Shown: positions 1 through 8,525, counted from the stretch's first letter. The stretch: 64,000 nt of DNA from CAG-791 sp963593905 (GCA_963593905.1 CAVBBL010000008.1:1-64000); one strand, 5' to 3'. Translations and numbers: made by a program. The notes: generated from the sequence alone by a model not told the origin.

Positions 1-1
1 A

Positions 2-607
2 TATTCTCTGGTGGGAGAAGCCGCCCATGAATATCTTGGCATTGGGATGTTTCTGCTTTTCATTACCCACCATATTTTGAATATTGCTTGGTGGAAACAT
101 ATTTTCCATGGAAAGTACACACCCTTCCGGATTTTAGGAACAACTGTAAATTTAGTGCTTGCGATGATTATGCTGGCATTGCCAATCAGCGGAATGATTT
201 TGTCCCGCCATGTGTTCCGCTTTTTACATTTTAACGGAGCATCTACGGCCAGAACCGTTCATCTGATGGCATCCTATTGGGGGCTGGTGCTGATGAGTTT
301 CCATGCCGGTATGCACGGTAACGTGATGATGGGGATGGTTCAAAAAAAGAACAGAAATCATCGGCAACCATCTAAAATCAAGATATGGAGTTTGCGAATC
401 ATTGCCGTGTTGTTGGCAATCTGCGGCATCCATGCCTTTGTGAAGAATGAAATCGGCTCCTATCTGTTTTTGCGGACACAGTTTGTATTCATTGATTTCT
501 CGCAGCCGGTCATTCAAACTTTACTGGAGTATTGGGTAATTATCGTATTCTTTATGAACGCAGGGTATTATGCGGTCAAGTCTTTAAAATGGTTCCATTA
601 TTTCTAA
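2..607 (+). CDS. DUF4405 membrane protein, 5' end outside window
   Basis: The reading frame is open to the left edge (residues YSLVGEAAHEYLGI), so the true start lies upstream and about 202 codons are visible. Four or five hydrophobic segments can be seen, with conserved histidines in the pattern HHILN, RTVHLMASYWG and HAGMH. This matches the DUF4405 family, small integral membrane proteins with paired histidines that may bind haem and are often found near FMN-binding or redox proteins. The role here is unknown and no partner gene is visible. A GTG at 11 could be read as a start, but the frame before it is already family-like. Confidence 0.75.
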   Translation, partial: YSLVGEAAHEYLGIGMFLLFITHHILNIAWWKHIFHGKYTPFRILGTTVNLVLAMIMLALPISGMILSRHVFRFLHFNGASTARTVHLMASYWGLVLMSFHAGMHGNVMMGMVQKKNRNHRQPSKIKIWSLRIIAVLLAICGIHAFVKNEIGSYLFLRTQFVFIDFSQPVIQTLLEYWVIIVFFMNAGYYAVKSLKWFHYF

Positions 608-609
608 AT

Positions 610-633
610 GAGCCGCACGATTTTGTGCGGCTC
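610..633 (+). terminator. Hairpin after DUF4405 gene
   Basis: A 9-bp perfect stem (GAGCCGCAC / GTGCGGCTC) with a 6-base loop starts three bases after the stop codon. The downstream tract (ACAGCTTTT) is only weakly T-rich, so it is a plausible but not strong intrinsic terminator. From 634 to about 860 I see nothing further. Confidence 0.55.
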
Positions 634-860
634 ACAGCTTTTGCAGAGCCTGTCTGATGCTGCAATTCAATAAAAGGGAATATTCCTTTGACGCTGAGTT
701 TCCAATAGGGAGCGCAGCATTCCCGTTGGCACACGATTTTGCTGGCACCACGTTAACCTTGACGGGGCATTTGACTTGACATATCCATAGATTAGATAAG
801 ATAGATATTATTTATATCAGTATTAAGAATCTCAGTATCATTACAATGTCCATTGAACAT

Positions 861-1028
861 GTGGGGGCGGTACTTCTGCTGAGCGGTTGTAGCACTCATG
901 AGCCGTAGGAACCGGCGGAAAATCTGCCACTACAAACAGTGGCATTTACAAAGAAAAGCAAAATTGAAGATGTAAAACATGACCCAGTGTTCGGTTCTTA
1001 CGGGCGGCTAATTTTGAAAATTAAGAGG
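861..1028 (+). pseudogene. Relic of lipoprotein alpha/beta hydrolase N-terminus
   Basis: One frame reads VGAVLLLSGCSTHEP, a lipoprotein signal with a lipobox (LSGC), then an in-frame TAG at 906, then a stretch ending KIEDVKHDPVFGSYGRLI. The latter resembles the start of the mature part of a family of secreted alpha/beta hydrolases. The frame stops at 1033-1035. No start codon with a good ribosome site and no catalytic part remain. I read it as a decayed 5' fragment; the family assignment is from memory of the motif and is tentative. Confidence 0.4.
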
Positions 1029-1040
1029 AGGTAACAGGGT

Positions 1041-1705
1041 ATGAACAACTTTATTTTTGAAAACAAGACCAAGGTGTATTTCGGCAAGGGCGGCGTGAAG
1101 GAATACCTGGGATGTCTGCTGGATCACTATGGTGACACTGTTATGCTGGCCTATGGAGGCGGTTCTATCAAGCACAATGGGATCTATGACGAGGTGTTGG
1201 ACATTCTGAACGCCAAAGGCAAACGGGTGGTGGAGTTCTCCGGTATCATGCCCAACCCCACCTATGCCAAGGTGCAGGAGGGCGCCAAGCTGGCACGATC
1301 GTCACGGTATTCGGCACCGGCAGCAAAATGAACAACGGCGCCGTCATTACCCACGAGGAAAAGAAGATCAAGGGCGCTCTGTGGGGCGCCCAGGCGGAAT
1401 TTGCCTTCCTCGACCCTACTTACACCCTGTCCGTTCCCATGAAGCAGGTCATTTCTGGTGCGTTTGATACTATGAGCCATGCCATGGAGACCTACTTCGG
1501 CAAGATCACGGATTTTCAGTGCCATATGATCGAGCACCAGCTTGGTGCCTACACCAACTGTAACCACGGCGCAGGTCTGGCAGTCATTCACCCTGTTGTG
1601 TACCGCTACATCTACAAATTCGGTGCAGCACGCTTTGCCCGCTGGGCACAGAATGTCTGGGGTATTGCACCCAAGAGCAGCGACGAAGAGACTGCCCTTG
1701 CCGGT
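1041..1705 (+). pseudogene. Iron-containing alcohol dehydrogenase, internally deleted
   Basis: A good ribosome site (AGGAGG) precedes ATG 1041, and residues MNNFIFENKTKVYFGKGGVKEYL match the start of BDH/YqhD-type alcohol dehydrogenases. Near 1296 the frame jumps to IVTVFGTGSKMNNGAVITHEEKK, with the segment holding the GGGSxxD cofactor loop missing. A second in-frame loss follows AMETYFG (about 1500), after which KITDFQCHMIEHQLGAYTNCNHGAGLAVIHP continues. The metal-binding histidines survive but the C-terminal domain ends at TALAGI. Intact relatives are about 380-390 residues. With at least two internal deletions and one frameshift this cannot give an active enzyme. Confidence 0.85.
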
Positions 1706-1708
1706 ATC

Positions 1709-1799
1709 AAGATTCCTGTCACCATGTATTTTGGTGATTATATTGACAATGGTGATCCTGCGATCCAGGCAACAGCCATGTGGCAGGCTGTGCGACAAA
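1709..1799 (+). pseudogene. Fragment of a second hydrolase fused to ADH relic
   Basis: In frame with the dehydrogenase relic, the residues KIPVTMYFGDYIDNG and AIQATAMWQAVR do not belong to that family. They resemble the region before the catalytic aspartate of secreted alpha/beta hydrolases, where a strand is followed by FGDYI. The frame then runs into the antisense 3' end of the next gene. This marks a deletion or recombination junction and not a functional domain. Confidence 0.35.
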
Positions 1800-2819
1800 C
1801 TAGCCAACCTCAGAGAGAAAGCGCATTGCGCGCTGCGGCCAGCCTTCTACATCGGTTCCGGTTCCGTCACCGAAACCGTGCTGAGCATGCTTTCCTTCTT
1901 CCAGCACGGCAGGGACGCCGGATAAGTCCAGAAGCTCTTTCATGAGCTCAGAGTTCCTGCAGGGGACAGTCGTGTCATCCTTTCCGCAGACTATGTAGCA
2001 AGGTGGGTATTCGGTTGTGATGTGCGCAGCCACATTGTATGTTTCAATGAAATCCTTCCAGTTGTCACCGAACATGGGCTGAAGCAGCCCTCCATTCTCA
2101 TCCCGGCTGGATTCTTCCTTCAGGTCAATGAAGGTGTATACCGGAAACATGCAGAGCGGTTTCGGAAGCCGGTAATGTAAATAGCCGGTGTGGGAGCATC
2201 CCCAGTTGGAGATAAGATTCGCTCCGGCGGAGAAGCCGCCGATCGCGTAGCGGCCGGGAGCGACAGAGAAATCTAAGCTGTGTTTGCCGATATACCGGAT
2301 TGCCTCTGCAAGGTCATCCAGAGCGCACAGAGTGGCCTGAGGAATATTCACACGGTAGGTAAACAGGAAAACCTGATAGCCGGCCTCTGAAAAGTGCCGC
2401 GCAGTAGGCATTCCTTCTGTCAGTGTGCACACACTTCGATAAGCACCGCCGGAACAGAGAATAATATAGGGCTTGTGAGGATCAAGGTGTTCGGGAACGA
2501 TCCGAATCAGGTTGACATCCTTCTTGGCTGGATCATCATCACTGACCGCCGGCTCATAGACACGATGCAGAAAGACTCGCCCTCCGTCAATCGCGTCGAG
2601 CAGGAAATTCGCTCCTGCTGCCATGCCTTCGGGAGACCAGCCGATGGCTGCGACTGCGGAAAGAGGAGCCTGCTGCAGCTTCTGTACAGTCTGCTGTGCC
2701 TCGCTGTCTTCCGGGATCTCATCAATCCCGGGGGAGTAGAGCAGAAATTGTCTGATCTCTTTGAATTGGGGAAGATCCATCAGGTCTTTCATCGTGGTGT
2801 TAATCGTAATTCTACTCAT
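1800..2819 (-). CDS. Alpha/beta hydrolase, esterase/lipase type
   Basis: 339 residues, apparently complete, preceded by AAGGA seven bases before the ATG. It shows the oxyanion-hole region CSGGAY (near residue 122), the nucleophile elbow GFSAG (near 195), an acidic CGKDDTTVP and a late catalytic histidine in HAQHGFGDG. This arrangement fits the HSL/Aes-like esterase family, which hydrolyses short acyl or acetyl esters. There is no signal peptide, so it is probably cytoplasmic. It has no obvious operon partner. Its 3' end abuts the relics on the other strand, so a deletion likely reached exactly to this gene. Confidence 0.85.
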   Translation of the reverse strand: MSRITINTTMKDLMDLPQFKEIRQFLLYSPGIDEIPEDSEAQQTVQKLQQAPLSAVAAIGWSPEGMAAGANFLLDAIDGGRVFLHRVYEPAVSDDDPAKKDVNLIRIVPEHLDPHKPYIILCSGGAYRSVCTLTEGMPTARHFSEAGYQVFLFTYRVNIPQATLCALDDLAEAIRYIGKHSLDFSVAPGRYAIGGFSAGANLISNWGCSHTGYLHYRLPKPLCMFPVYTFIDLKEESSRDENGGLLQPMFGDNWKDFIETYNVAAHITTEYPPCYIVCGKDDTTVPCRNSELMKELLDLSGVPAVLEEGKHAQHGFGDGTGTDVEGWPQRAMRFLSEVG

Positions 2820-3030
2820 TGCAATTTCCTTCTTTCTATCATCTGATTGCCAGTGTACGTATATTATACAATAATCGTAAGCGTCTCAGGAAGCGCACAC
2901 TTTTCTAAGCCTTCCGGAAAATCTGCAATAATTCCAGAAGATAAAGAATATCATCGTAAAAAATGATCAGAGCATTCAGATAAGCCGCTATGGTCAATGC
3001 GGCACCTTTCATTTTTTGTGCGCAATAATG

Positions 3031-3059
3031 TTGAATAATAAAGCACTTTACGCTAATAT
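3031..3059 (+). promoter_or_regulatory. Sigma-A-type promoter of the riboswitch leader
   Basis: TTGAAT and TAATAT are separated by 17 bases, and the riboswitch aptamer begins within ten bases downstream. The spacing places the likely transcription start right before the aptamer, which supports both calls. The region 2820-3030 between the divergent hydrolase gene and this promoter holds nothing else I can support. Confidence 0.6.
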
Positions 3060-3062
3060 AGT

Positions 3063-3155
3063 AAAGCATAAGGTAAACCTGTCGAAAGGCGGGGACACAA
3101 AGCCAAAGGAGCTAAGGCCAAGGGATCTGGTTAAGCTAGCCGGTTGCCGCCAGTT
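3063..3155 (+). promoter_or_regulatory. Cyclic di-GMP-I (GEMM-I) riboswitch
   Basis: The conserved core is plain: GGTAAACCTGTCGAAAGGCG, then GGGACACAAAGCC, a CTAAGG joint, and a final paired arm GGTTAAGCTAGCCGGTTGCC. The GAAA tetraloop of one arm and the receptor-like arm expected to dock with it are both present. GEMM-I aptamers bind cyclic di-GMP and control motility, adhesion or signalling genes. A terminator lies about 150 nt downstream and the first gene is a hybrid histidine kinase, so the ligand probably decides whether the kinase is transcribed. Whether binding turns expression on or off cannot be read by eye. Confidence 0.88.
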
Positions 3156-3305
3156 TTGCGTTTATGCGTAAACGGGTGTAAACAATGCAATACATTATAC
3201 AGTAGATAAATCGTGAGAATGAGTATCCGAGTAGCTGAGTATCGGGAAGACGAAGGATTCACGATGAATGAACGTTTTTTAAGTATAATGCTGTTTACGA
3301 GGAAT

Positions 3306-3338
3306 AGTTCCGGCACTTATAGTGTCCGGAACTTTTTT
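3306..3338 (+). terminator. Intrinsic terminator between riboswitch and kinase
   Basis: The arms AGTTCCGGCAC and GTGTCCGGAACT (one bulged T) form a stem followed by TTTTTT. It lies inside the leader, 107 bp before the kinase start, and can therefore act as the expression platform of the riboswitch. A 60-codon frame that reads across it (3213-3395) is not a credible gene. Confidence 0.75.
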
Positions 3339-3444
3339 GCTTTTGTTCGGCAGCACCCACTTGCCATAGGCATCGGGCGTTCGAGAAAAGTATAAAGCAT
3401 TATGGATAATGTCGTTGTATAGTGTATGCGGAATGGAGAACTAT

Positions 3445-5619
3445 ATGATACAGCAGACAGAAGAATCACAGCAAAGAGAAAAGGATAAGAGCTATCAGGA
3501 ACTCGCCGAGATGCGTGAAATTTTCGCTGCGTCCAGAATGGGGAGCTGGAGTATCTACCTCATAGAAGGCAAAGCGCCGACTATGGTGCCGGATGATCTG
3601 ATGCTGGAGCTTCTGGGACTTAAGGCCGGGCAGCTGACACCGGAAGAGATTTATGAAGCATGGTTTTCCAATATAGTTCCGTCCTCGGTGCAGTCTGTTG
3701 TAGACAGCGTGGAAAAAATGAAAAAAATCGGCCGAGATGAGAATACGTATCTCTGGAAGCATCCTGTCTTAGGAGAGCGCTATGTGCGCTGCGGCGGCAC
3801 GGCAAAGCAGGTGGAAGGAGGATATGTCCTTCGGGGATACCACTATGATGTGGACGATGCGATGCGGGAGCGTAAGAAAAAGGATCAGGCGCTGGAAGAA
3901 CAGGTGGCCATCATCAATACACTGTCAAAGAGCTTTCGCAATGTGTTTCTGGCTAATCTTCGGGATGGAACGGCCAAAGTCATCAGGCTGGCCGACAGCT
4001 ATAAGGTAAAGGCGGTTCGTGACGTGGAGGGGCGGAGTTTTCCTTTTGACGCTGTAGTAAAGCAGTGGATTCAGGAAAATGTGCATCCGGAAGACAAAGA
4101 GAGGATTAAAAAGACATTAAACATTGAAAATGTGAGAAGGGAGCTGTCTGAACGGGATGCCTGCACAGGTACCTATCGTAATATGGAAGACGGTGCGCTG
4201 CACAATTACCAGTATGATATCAGACGGATCGAGGGTACGGATAATGTGGTGGTAGGCTTCCAAATCATCGATGCCATTGTGGAAGAACATCGAAAGCAGG
4301 AACAGAAGCAGCAGGAACAAAAGGAGCAGCTGGCACAGGCATTGGCTGCGGCCCAGCAGGCAAACAGAGCCAAGTCCACATTCTTAAGCAGTGTCTCTCA
4401 CGACATCCGCACTCCCATGAATGCCATAATCGGGTTTACAAACCTGGCACAGACCAATATAGATGACCGGGAAAAGGTGCAGGATTACCTTGCCAAAATC
4501 AGTGCCTCCAGTGCGCACCTGCTCAGTCTGATCAATGATATCCTGGATATGAGCCGCATCGAGAGCGGTGTGGTGAAACTGGAAGAAAAACCGGTGCATC
4601 TGCCGGCGTTTTTCCAAAATCTGAGCATGATGATACAGAATCATGTGAATGAAAAAAATCTGAATCTGTCTATCGATATAAAGAATGTGAAAAACGAGGA
4701 TGTAATTGCCGATGAGCTCCGCCTCAATCAGGTTCTTCTCAATATAGTCAGCAATGCTGTGAAATTCAGTCGGCCCGGAGGAGAAATCCTCATCCGCCTT
4801 GCGGAGAAACCCTGTGATACGATGCAGTATGGTGTCTATGAATTGTCTGTAAAGGATAATGGCATCGGCATGTCACGGGAATTTCAGGAGCACATATTTG
4901 AAACCTTTACCAGAGAGTACAGCACCACTGTCAGCGGGATTCAGGGCACAGGCCTGGGCATGGCCATCACCAAAAATATCGTAGATATGATGGGCGGCGA
5001 AATCCGTGTGGAGAGTGAGGAAGGGAAGGGGTCCCTCTTTACTGTTGTACTGAGCCTGCGAATTGCGGGAAAAGAAGTAAAAGAGCCGGAGGAGAAAGCA
5101 GCCGGCGGCAGAAAGGACGGCGATGCGCAGCCTGATAGTGTGCCGTCTGACGGTGTGCAGCCGGAAAGTATGTCATCTGACGGTACGCGGAATTATGAAA
5201 AGCAGGAACGGAAGCTATATGATTACCGAGGGAGAAGGGCTCTGCTGGTAGAAGACAATGCGCTGAACCGAGAAATTGCCACAGCGCTTTTGGAGGAAAC
5301 CGGCATGCAGGTGGACTGTGTCTGGGACGGGGATGTCGCCGTTGAGACAATCAGGGAATCTCCTGCGGGATTGTATGATCTGATCTTAATGGATGTGCAG
5401 ATGCCCAGAATGGACGGCTACACCGCCACCAGAGAAATCAGAGCGCTGTTGGATGAGGAAAAGTCCGGTATTCCCATCGTTGCCATGACGGCCAATGCTT
5501 TTGAAGAAGATAAACAGAAGGCTTACGCCGCCGGCATGAACGGACATATCATCAAACCGATCAGCATGGATTCTATTGCGAAGGTTCTGGATAGGATATT
5601 TTCCGAACAGTTTAACTGA
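3445..5619 (+). CDS. Hybrid sensor histidine kinase / response regulator
   Basis: 724 residues from the preferred ATG 3445 (GGAG six bases upstream); ATGs at 3409 and 3433 are in frame but have poorer ribosome sites. No membrane segment is seen, so it is probably cytoplasmic. Order: about 280 residues of PAS-like sensor region, a glutamine-rich coiled coil (EQKQQEQKEQ), HisKA with the phospho-acceptor in SHDIRTPMN (His 319), HATPase with N box NIVSNAVKF, DNGIGM and GTGLGMAIT, an acidic linker, and a receiver domain with LLVEDNALNREIA, phospho-acceptor Asp 650 in LMDVQMPRMDG and the lysine in IIKPIS. There is no HPt or output domain. It follows a c-di-GMP riboswitch, so it probably works in second-messenger-linked signalling. 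Confidence 0.9.
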   Translation: MIQQTEESQQREKDKSYQELAEMREIFAASRMGSWSIYLIEGKAPTMVPDDLMLELLGLKAGQLTPEEIYEAWFSNIVPSSVQSVVDSVEKMKKIGRDENTYLWKHPVLGERYVRCGGTAKQVEGGYVLRGYHYDVDDAMRERKKKDQALEEQVAIINTLSKSFRNVFLANLRDGTAKVIRLADSYKVKAVRDVEGRSFPFDAVVKQWIQENVHPEDKERIKKTLNIENVRRELSERDACTGTYRNMEDGALHNYQYDIRRIEGTDNVVVGFQIIDAIVEEHRKQEQKQQEQKEQLAQALAAAQQANRAKSTFLSSVSHDIRTPMNAIIGFTNLAQTNIDDREKVQDYLAKISASSAHLLSLINDILDMSRIESGVVKLEEKPVHLPAFFQNLSMMIQNHVNEKNLNLSIDIKNVKNEDVIADELRLNQVLLNIVSNAVKFSRPGGEILIRLAEKPCDTMQYGVYELSVKDNGIGMSREFQEHIFETFTREYSTTVSGIQGTGLGMAITKNIVDMMGGEIRVESEEGKGSLFTVVLSLRIAGKEVKEPEEKAAGGRKDGDAQPDSVPSDGVQPESMSSDGTRNYEKQERKLYDYRGRRALLVEDNALNREIATALLEETGMQVDCVWDGDVAVETIRESPAGLYDLILMDVQMPRMDGYTATREIRALLDEEKSGIPIVAMTANAFEEDKQKAYAAGMNGHIIKPISMDSIAKVLDRIFSEQFN

Positions 5620-5750
5620 AAGGCCGGTCAGCAAAAAAGAAGAAAACATCCTTTCTCATGTAGTATTTCGGAATCAAAGGATAGTACATAAGTGAAACAC
5701 CGAATCAGGAAGTGCATTATTCGGAAATCAACAAACAGGAAAATCGGGAA

Positions 5751-6326
5751 ATGGGAAAGGAAATGATTGTGGAAGACGCAAAGATCATCGAGCTGTTTTT
5801 TCAGCGAAATGAGCAGGGAATACAGGAACTGGATACGAAATACGGAGGAACCTTTCGCAAGCTGTCGAGTAATATACTCCGGTACAAGGAGGATGTGGAG
5901 GAGTGCATCAATGACTCCTACCTGGGAGCATGGAATAAGATACCGCCGGAAAATCCATCTCCCCTTCTCACCTATATCTGCAAAATCGTCAGAAATATAT
6001 CTCTGAAGAAATACCACAGCAACACAGCACAGAAACGAGACAGCAGCTACAGTGTGGCATTAGAGGAAATCGAGCCCTATATTGCAGATGTGAATACAGT
6101 GGACAGGCACATGGAATCGGCAGAGCTGGCACGGAGCATAGAGGCATTTCTGGATACTCTCACGGAACAGAACAGAGTCATATTCATGCGTCGGTATTGG
6201 TTTGGTGACAGCTGCAGTGAGATTGGAAGTTATGTAGGCATTACCGAGAAAAATGTGACAGTTCGATTGACCAGAATTCGGGAGAAAATGAGGAAATTCC
6301 TGACGGAAAGGGAGGTGCTTCTATGA
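5751..6326 (+). CDS. RNA polymerase sigma factor, sigma-70/ECF-like
   Basis: About 191 residues. Region 2 is visible in ILRYKEDVEECINDSYLGAW and region 4 in RYWFGDSCSEIGSYVGITEK followed by VTVRLTRIREKMRKFL. It has only regions 2 and 4, as in the extracytoplasmic-function group. Start choice is uncertain: GTG 5712, ATG 5751 and ATG 5763 are all in frame; 5751 has AGGA about ten bases upstream. The stop overlaps the next start (ATGA), which ties it to the probable anti-sigma gene. It lies 130 bp after the hybrid kinase. Confidence 0.85.
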   Translation: MGKEMIVEDAKIIELFFQRNEQGIQELDTKYGGTFRKLSSNILRYKEDVEECINDSYLGAWNKIPPENPSPLLTYICKIVRNISLKKYHSNTAQKRDSSYSVALEEIEPYIADVNTVDRHMESAELARSIEAFLDTLTEQNRVIFMRRYWFGDSCSEIGSYVGITEKNVTVRLTRIREKMRKFLTEREVLL

Positions 6327-6919
6327 AGATAACAGAATTTTCGAGAGCCATGAATTTGTTGGATGATCGCTATATCATGGAGGCCCTTGCGTATAAGAAG
6401 AACCGAAAAGGAAAGGCGTGGATAAGGTGGTGCAGCTTGGCAGCCTGTGCCGGTGTGGTTCTGGCATTGGGAATTTCCACCTATAACAACAGCAATACAG
6501 CAGGTAAACCGAATCCGGAAATGATGCAGGTGGCCAATCCCCTGGTGGAAGTGAATTCTGTATCGGCAATGGAGAAATATCTGGATTTTTCCGTGCCGGT
6601 TCTGGAAAAGGACGTACAAACATATATTGTGATTGTCACAGAGGACTATCCGACTATCGGACAGATTGATTATGCAGACGGGTCGGAATACAGAATACAG
6701 TACGGCAGCGGCGATATCAGCGGCATTTACGGCGGAGAGCTGGTAAATACCGAGGAAACAGATGGAGTACAGATTAGCTACTACACCTACAGCGGCATAG
6801 ATTTTGAAGCTACCTATGCACTATGGGAGCAGGACGGCTATACCTTCAGTTACATCTATACAGGAGACGGCGCAGACGAAATTCACACGCTGATAGAAAA
6901 ATTCCAAGAGCTACACTAG
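6323..6919 (+). CDS. Probable anti-sigma factor, single-span membrane protein
   Basis: 198 residues. A cytosolic N-terminal stretch of about 32 residues is followed by one membrane segment (SLAACAGVVLALGI, near residues 37-50) and an extracytoplasmic domain rich in Y, D and G. This layout and the 4-bp overlap with the sigma gene are typical of anti-sigma partners in Clostridia, where the outer part often has DUF4367-like folds. There is no zinc-binding HxxxCxxC motif, so it is not a ZAS-type anti-sigma. Function is inferred from layout. Confidence 0.65.
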   Translation: MKITEFSRAMNLLDDRYIMEALAYKKNRKGKAWIRWCSLAACAGVVLALGISTYNNSNTAGKPNPEMMQVANPLVEVNSVSAMEKYLDFSVPVLEKDVQTYIVIVTEDYPTIGQIDYADGSEYRIQYGSGDISGIYGGELVNTEETDGVQISYYTYSGIDFEATYALWEQDGYTFSYIYTGDGADEIHTLIEKFQELH

Positions 6920-6921
6920 GC

Positions 6922-6964
6922 AAAAGGCTGGCAGGGGAGAAATCCTGTGTCGGCCTTTTCTTTT
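6922..6964 (+). terminator. Terminator of sigma/anti-sigma operon, left copy of repeat
   Basis: A long stem begins three bases after the stop codon, with arms starting AAAGGC and ending GGCCTTT, loop GAGAAAT and a TTCTTTT tail. Several pairs are G-U, so it is somewhat weaker than the second copy at 10301. Bases 6935-6958 are identical to 10315-10338. Confidence 0.8.
6935..6958 (+). repeat. 24-bp direct repeat, left boundary of AT-rich island
   Basis: The 24 bases from GGGAGAAATCC to GTGTCGGCCTTT recur without change at 10315-10338. Between them lies an AT-rich stretch with accessory genes. A shared terminator half-site on both sides is what site-specific integration or a recombination-made duplication would leave. 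Confidence 0.6.
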
Positions 6965-7185
6965 GTAGGTTTTAGTTGTGGTGCCTGTATTGCATCTCAT
7001 TAAGGATATGTTACACATAGATATAAATTAAATAGAAAATTTTAATCTGATATGGGGGTGAATGAAAATAATAAAGAAAATGTTGAAACGGGGGATATGG
7101 TAAATAAAAAACAGTTACCAAAAAGGTAATGCATATATTACGTTAGTTTTAAAATTATGGTATGTTAAAAATCGAGGTGAAGTAT

Positions 7186-8240
7186 ATGAGGAATCCAGGA
7201 GAAGAATTGCAGGAAAAATTAAATAGCAGCGGTATGTCTCGAAAAGAACTGGCTCTTAGGACAAACGTTACTGAGAAACATATCTGTACCATTGTAAATG
7301 GAGATAAAAGTATTTCGACAGGCTTTGCCAGAAAATTGGGATATGTGTTTGAAACACCTAGGTATTGGATAAGACTATAGGCAGAATACGATGCATATCA
7401 ATTGAGTCTTCAGGTAGAGTATGAAATTTCGCAGGAAGAGATTGACCTGCTTAAATCATTCCGGGATATTATGGTATATTTCATTGATTGCGGATATATG
7501 CATAATAACTGTGGAGACGCGTCTAAGGTAATACAACTCAGGGAGTTTCTTCAGATCAGTGATTTGACACAGATCCCAAAGATTACTTATAACGCAGCAT
7601 ACAGAGCACAACTGACGACAAATGTTAGAGTTGATCCATATGTTCTCTTTGCGTGGCAACGCTTATGTGAGAAACAAACGGAGGATATTCTGGCAAAAAA
7701 GTATGTAGACAAGAACTTGCTTCGGGACAGTGTAGAACGAATAAAAAAGACCATGTTCGGCAGTATTAATGATGGAATACAGGAGATTCAGGAGATTCTT
7801 GCGGAATGTGGAATAGCTTTTCAAGTTGTGCAGAATTTAGGGGTGCACCCGTGCAGGGATTTATCAAGGAGACTGCAGAAGAAAGATTGATTCTCTGCCT
7901 AACAATCCGGGGCAAACGAGCAGACCGATTCTGGTTCACATTATTCCATGAAATTGCGCATATCCTTAACGGAGATTATAAAACAAGATTTGTTGACTTT
8001 GATTCTGTGCAGGGAAAGGCAGAACAGTTGGCAGACCAATATGCGAGAGATATTTTGATAGCGCCTGAAAAATATCGTCAGTTTATTTTGTCGAGAGACT
8101 GTACATCATGGGAAAGAATCGAAGCCTTTGCAGAGACTGTTGGAGTGGAACCATTTATTGTCCTTGGCAGATTACAGAATGATGAGTATCTGGATTGGTC
8201 TGAGTATTCGGATAAGGTTGTTAGATATGAATGGGCATGA
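7186..8240 (+). pseudogene. HTH plus ImmA/IrrE metallopeptidase gene, broken
   Basis: Start ATG 7186 follows GAGGTG. Residues 1-64 are a HigA-like helix-turn-helix (EELQEKLNSSGMSRKELALRTNVTEK). An in-frame TAG at 7378 interrupts WIRL*AEYDAYQL where relatives have a glutamine. The same frame then continues through the linker (ITYNAAYRAQLTT, VDPYVLFAWQRLC). Near 7840 one T is missing from a T run, and the frame shifts into RGAPVQGFIKETAEERLILCLT and the peptidase domain FWFTLFHEIAHILNGD, with the HExxH zinc motif. Both lesions are point changes and the rest is well kept, so inactivation is recent. Such proteins cleave or counteract repressors in phages and mobile elements. Confidence 0.88.
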
Positions 8241-8286
8241 GGTAAAAATATGAAAGGTGGTGGTTTTATTGCTTGTAAAAAAATAT

Positions 8287-8321
8287 CCTGCTAATCATTG
8301 CAGTGATTAGCAGGACTTTTT
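8287..8321 (+). terminator. Terminator after broken ImmA/IrrE gene
   Basis: Perfect 11-bp stem CCTGCTAATCA / TGATTAGCAGG with a 6-base loop and an ACTTTTT tail. An open frame starting at 8303 begins inside this hairpin and is therefore unlikely to be a gene. Confidence 0.8.
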
Positions 8322-8381
8322 CTCCGAATGTCTCCATTCAGAAATTGAGCACTTCTATTTTAGAGACCTTCGGAGAAAAAG
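8316..8381. repeat. 19-bp inverted repeat with 28-nt spacer
   Basis: The arms at 8316-8334 and 8363-8381 are complementary at 18 of 19 positions (CTTTTTCTCCGAA core). The left arm overlaps the tail of the preceding terminator. It could be a second hairpin in the leader of the DUF4417 gene, or the remains of a recombination site. No recombinase is nearby. Confidence 0.5.
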
Positions 8382-8462
8382 TCAAAGATTTTCTAAATGT
8401 ATTAGGTGAGTTTAGAAAGAAATCGGTACTATTGCATAGTTTAGATAAGGAGGAATTATTTA

Positions 8463-8525
8463 ATGCAAAGTATGACTTTACTAGAATATAACCGGAGGAT
8501 TTTTCATGAAAAAAATAACATATAA
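8463..8525 (+). CDS. Possible 20-residue leader peptide
   Basis: ATG 8463 has a very good AGGAGG (8448-8453) and reads MQSMTLLEYNRRIFHEKNNI before a stop. It overlaps the start of the DUF4417 gene (8506) in another frame, as expected for translational coupling. It could equally be a chance frame. I do not recognise the peptide. Confidence 0.3.
   Translation: MQSMTLLEYNRRIFHEKNNI

Noticed and set aside
1262..1807. 181-codon antisense frame opposite the dehydrogenase relic
   Set aside because: The sense strand shows clear dehydrogenase motifs, and the antisense frame matches nothing.
3213..3395. 60-codon frame in the riboswitch leader
   Set aside because: It runs through the terminator stem at 3306 and has no ribosome site.
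8303..8491. 62-codon frame before the DUF4417 gene
   Set aside because: Its start lies inside a terminator hairpin and its first half is the inverted repeat.
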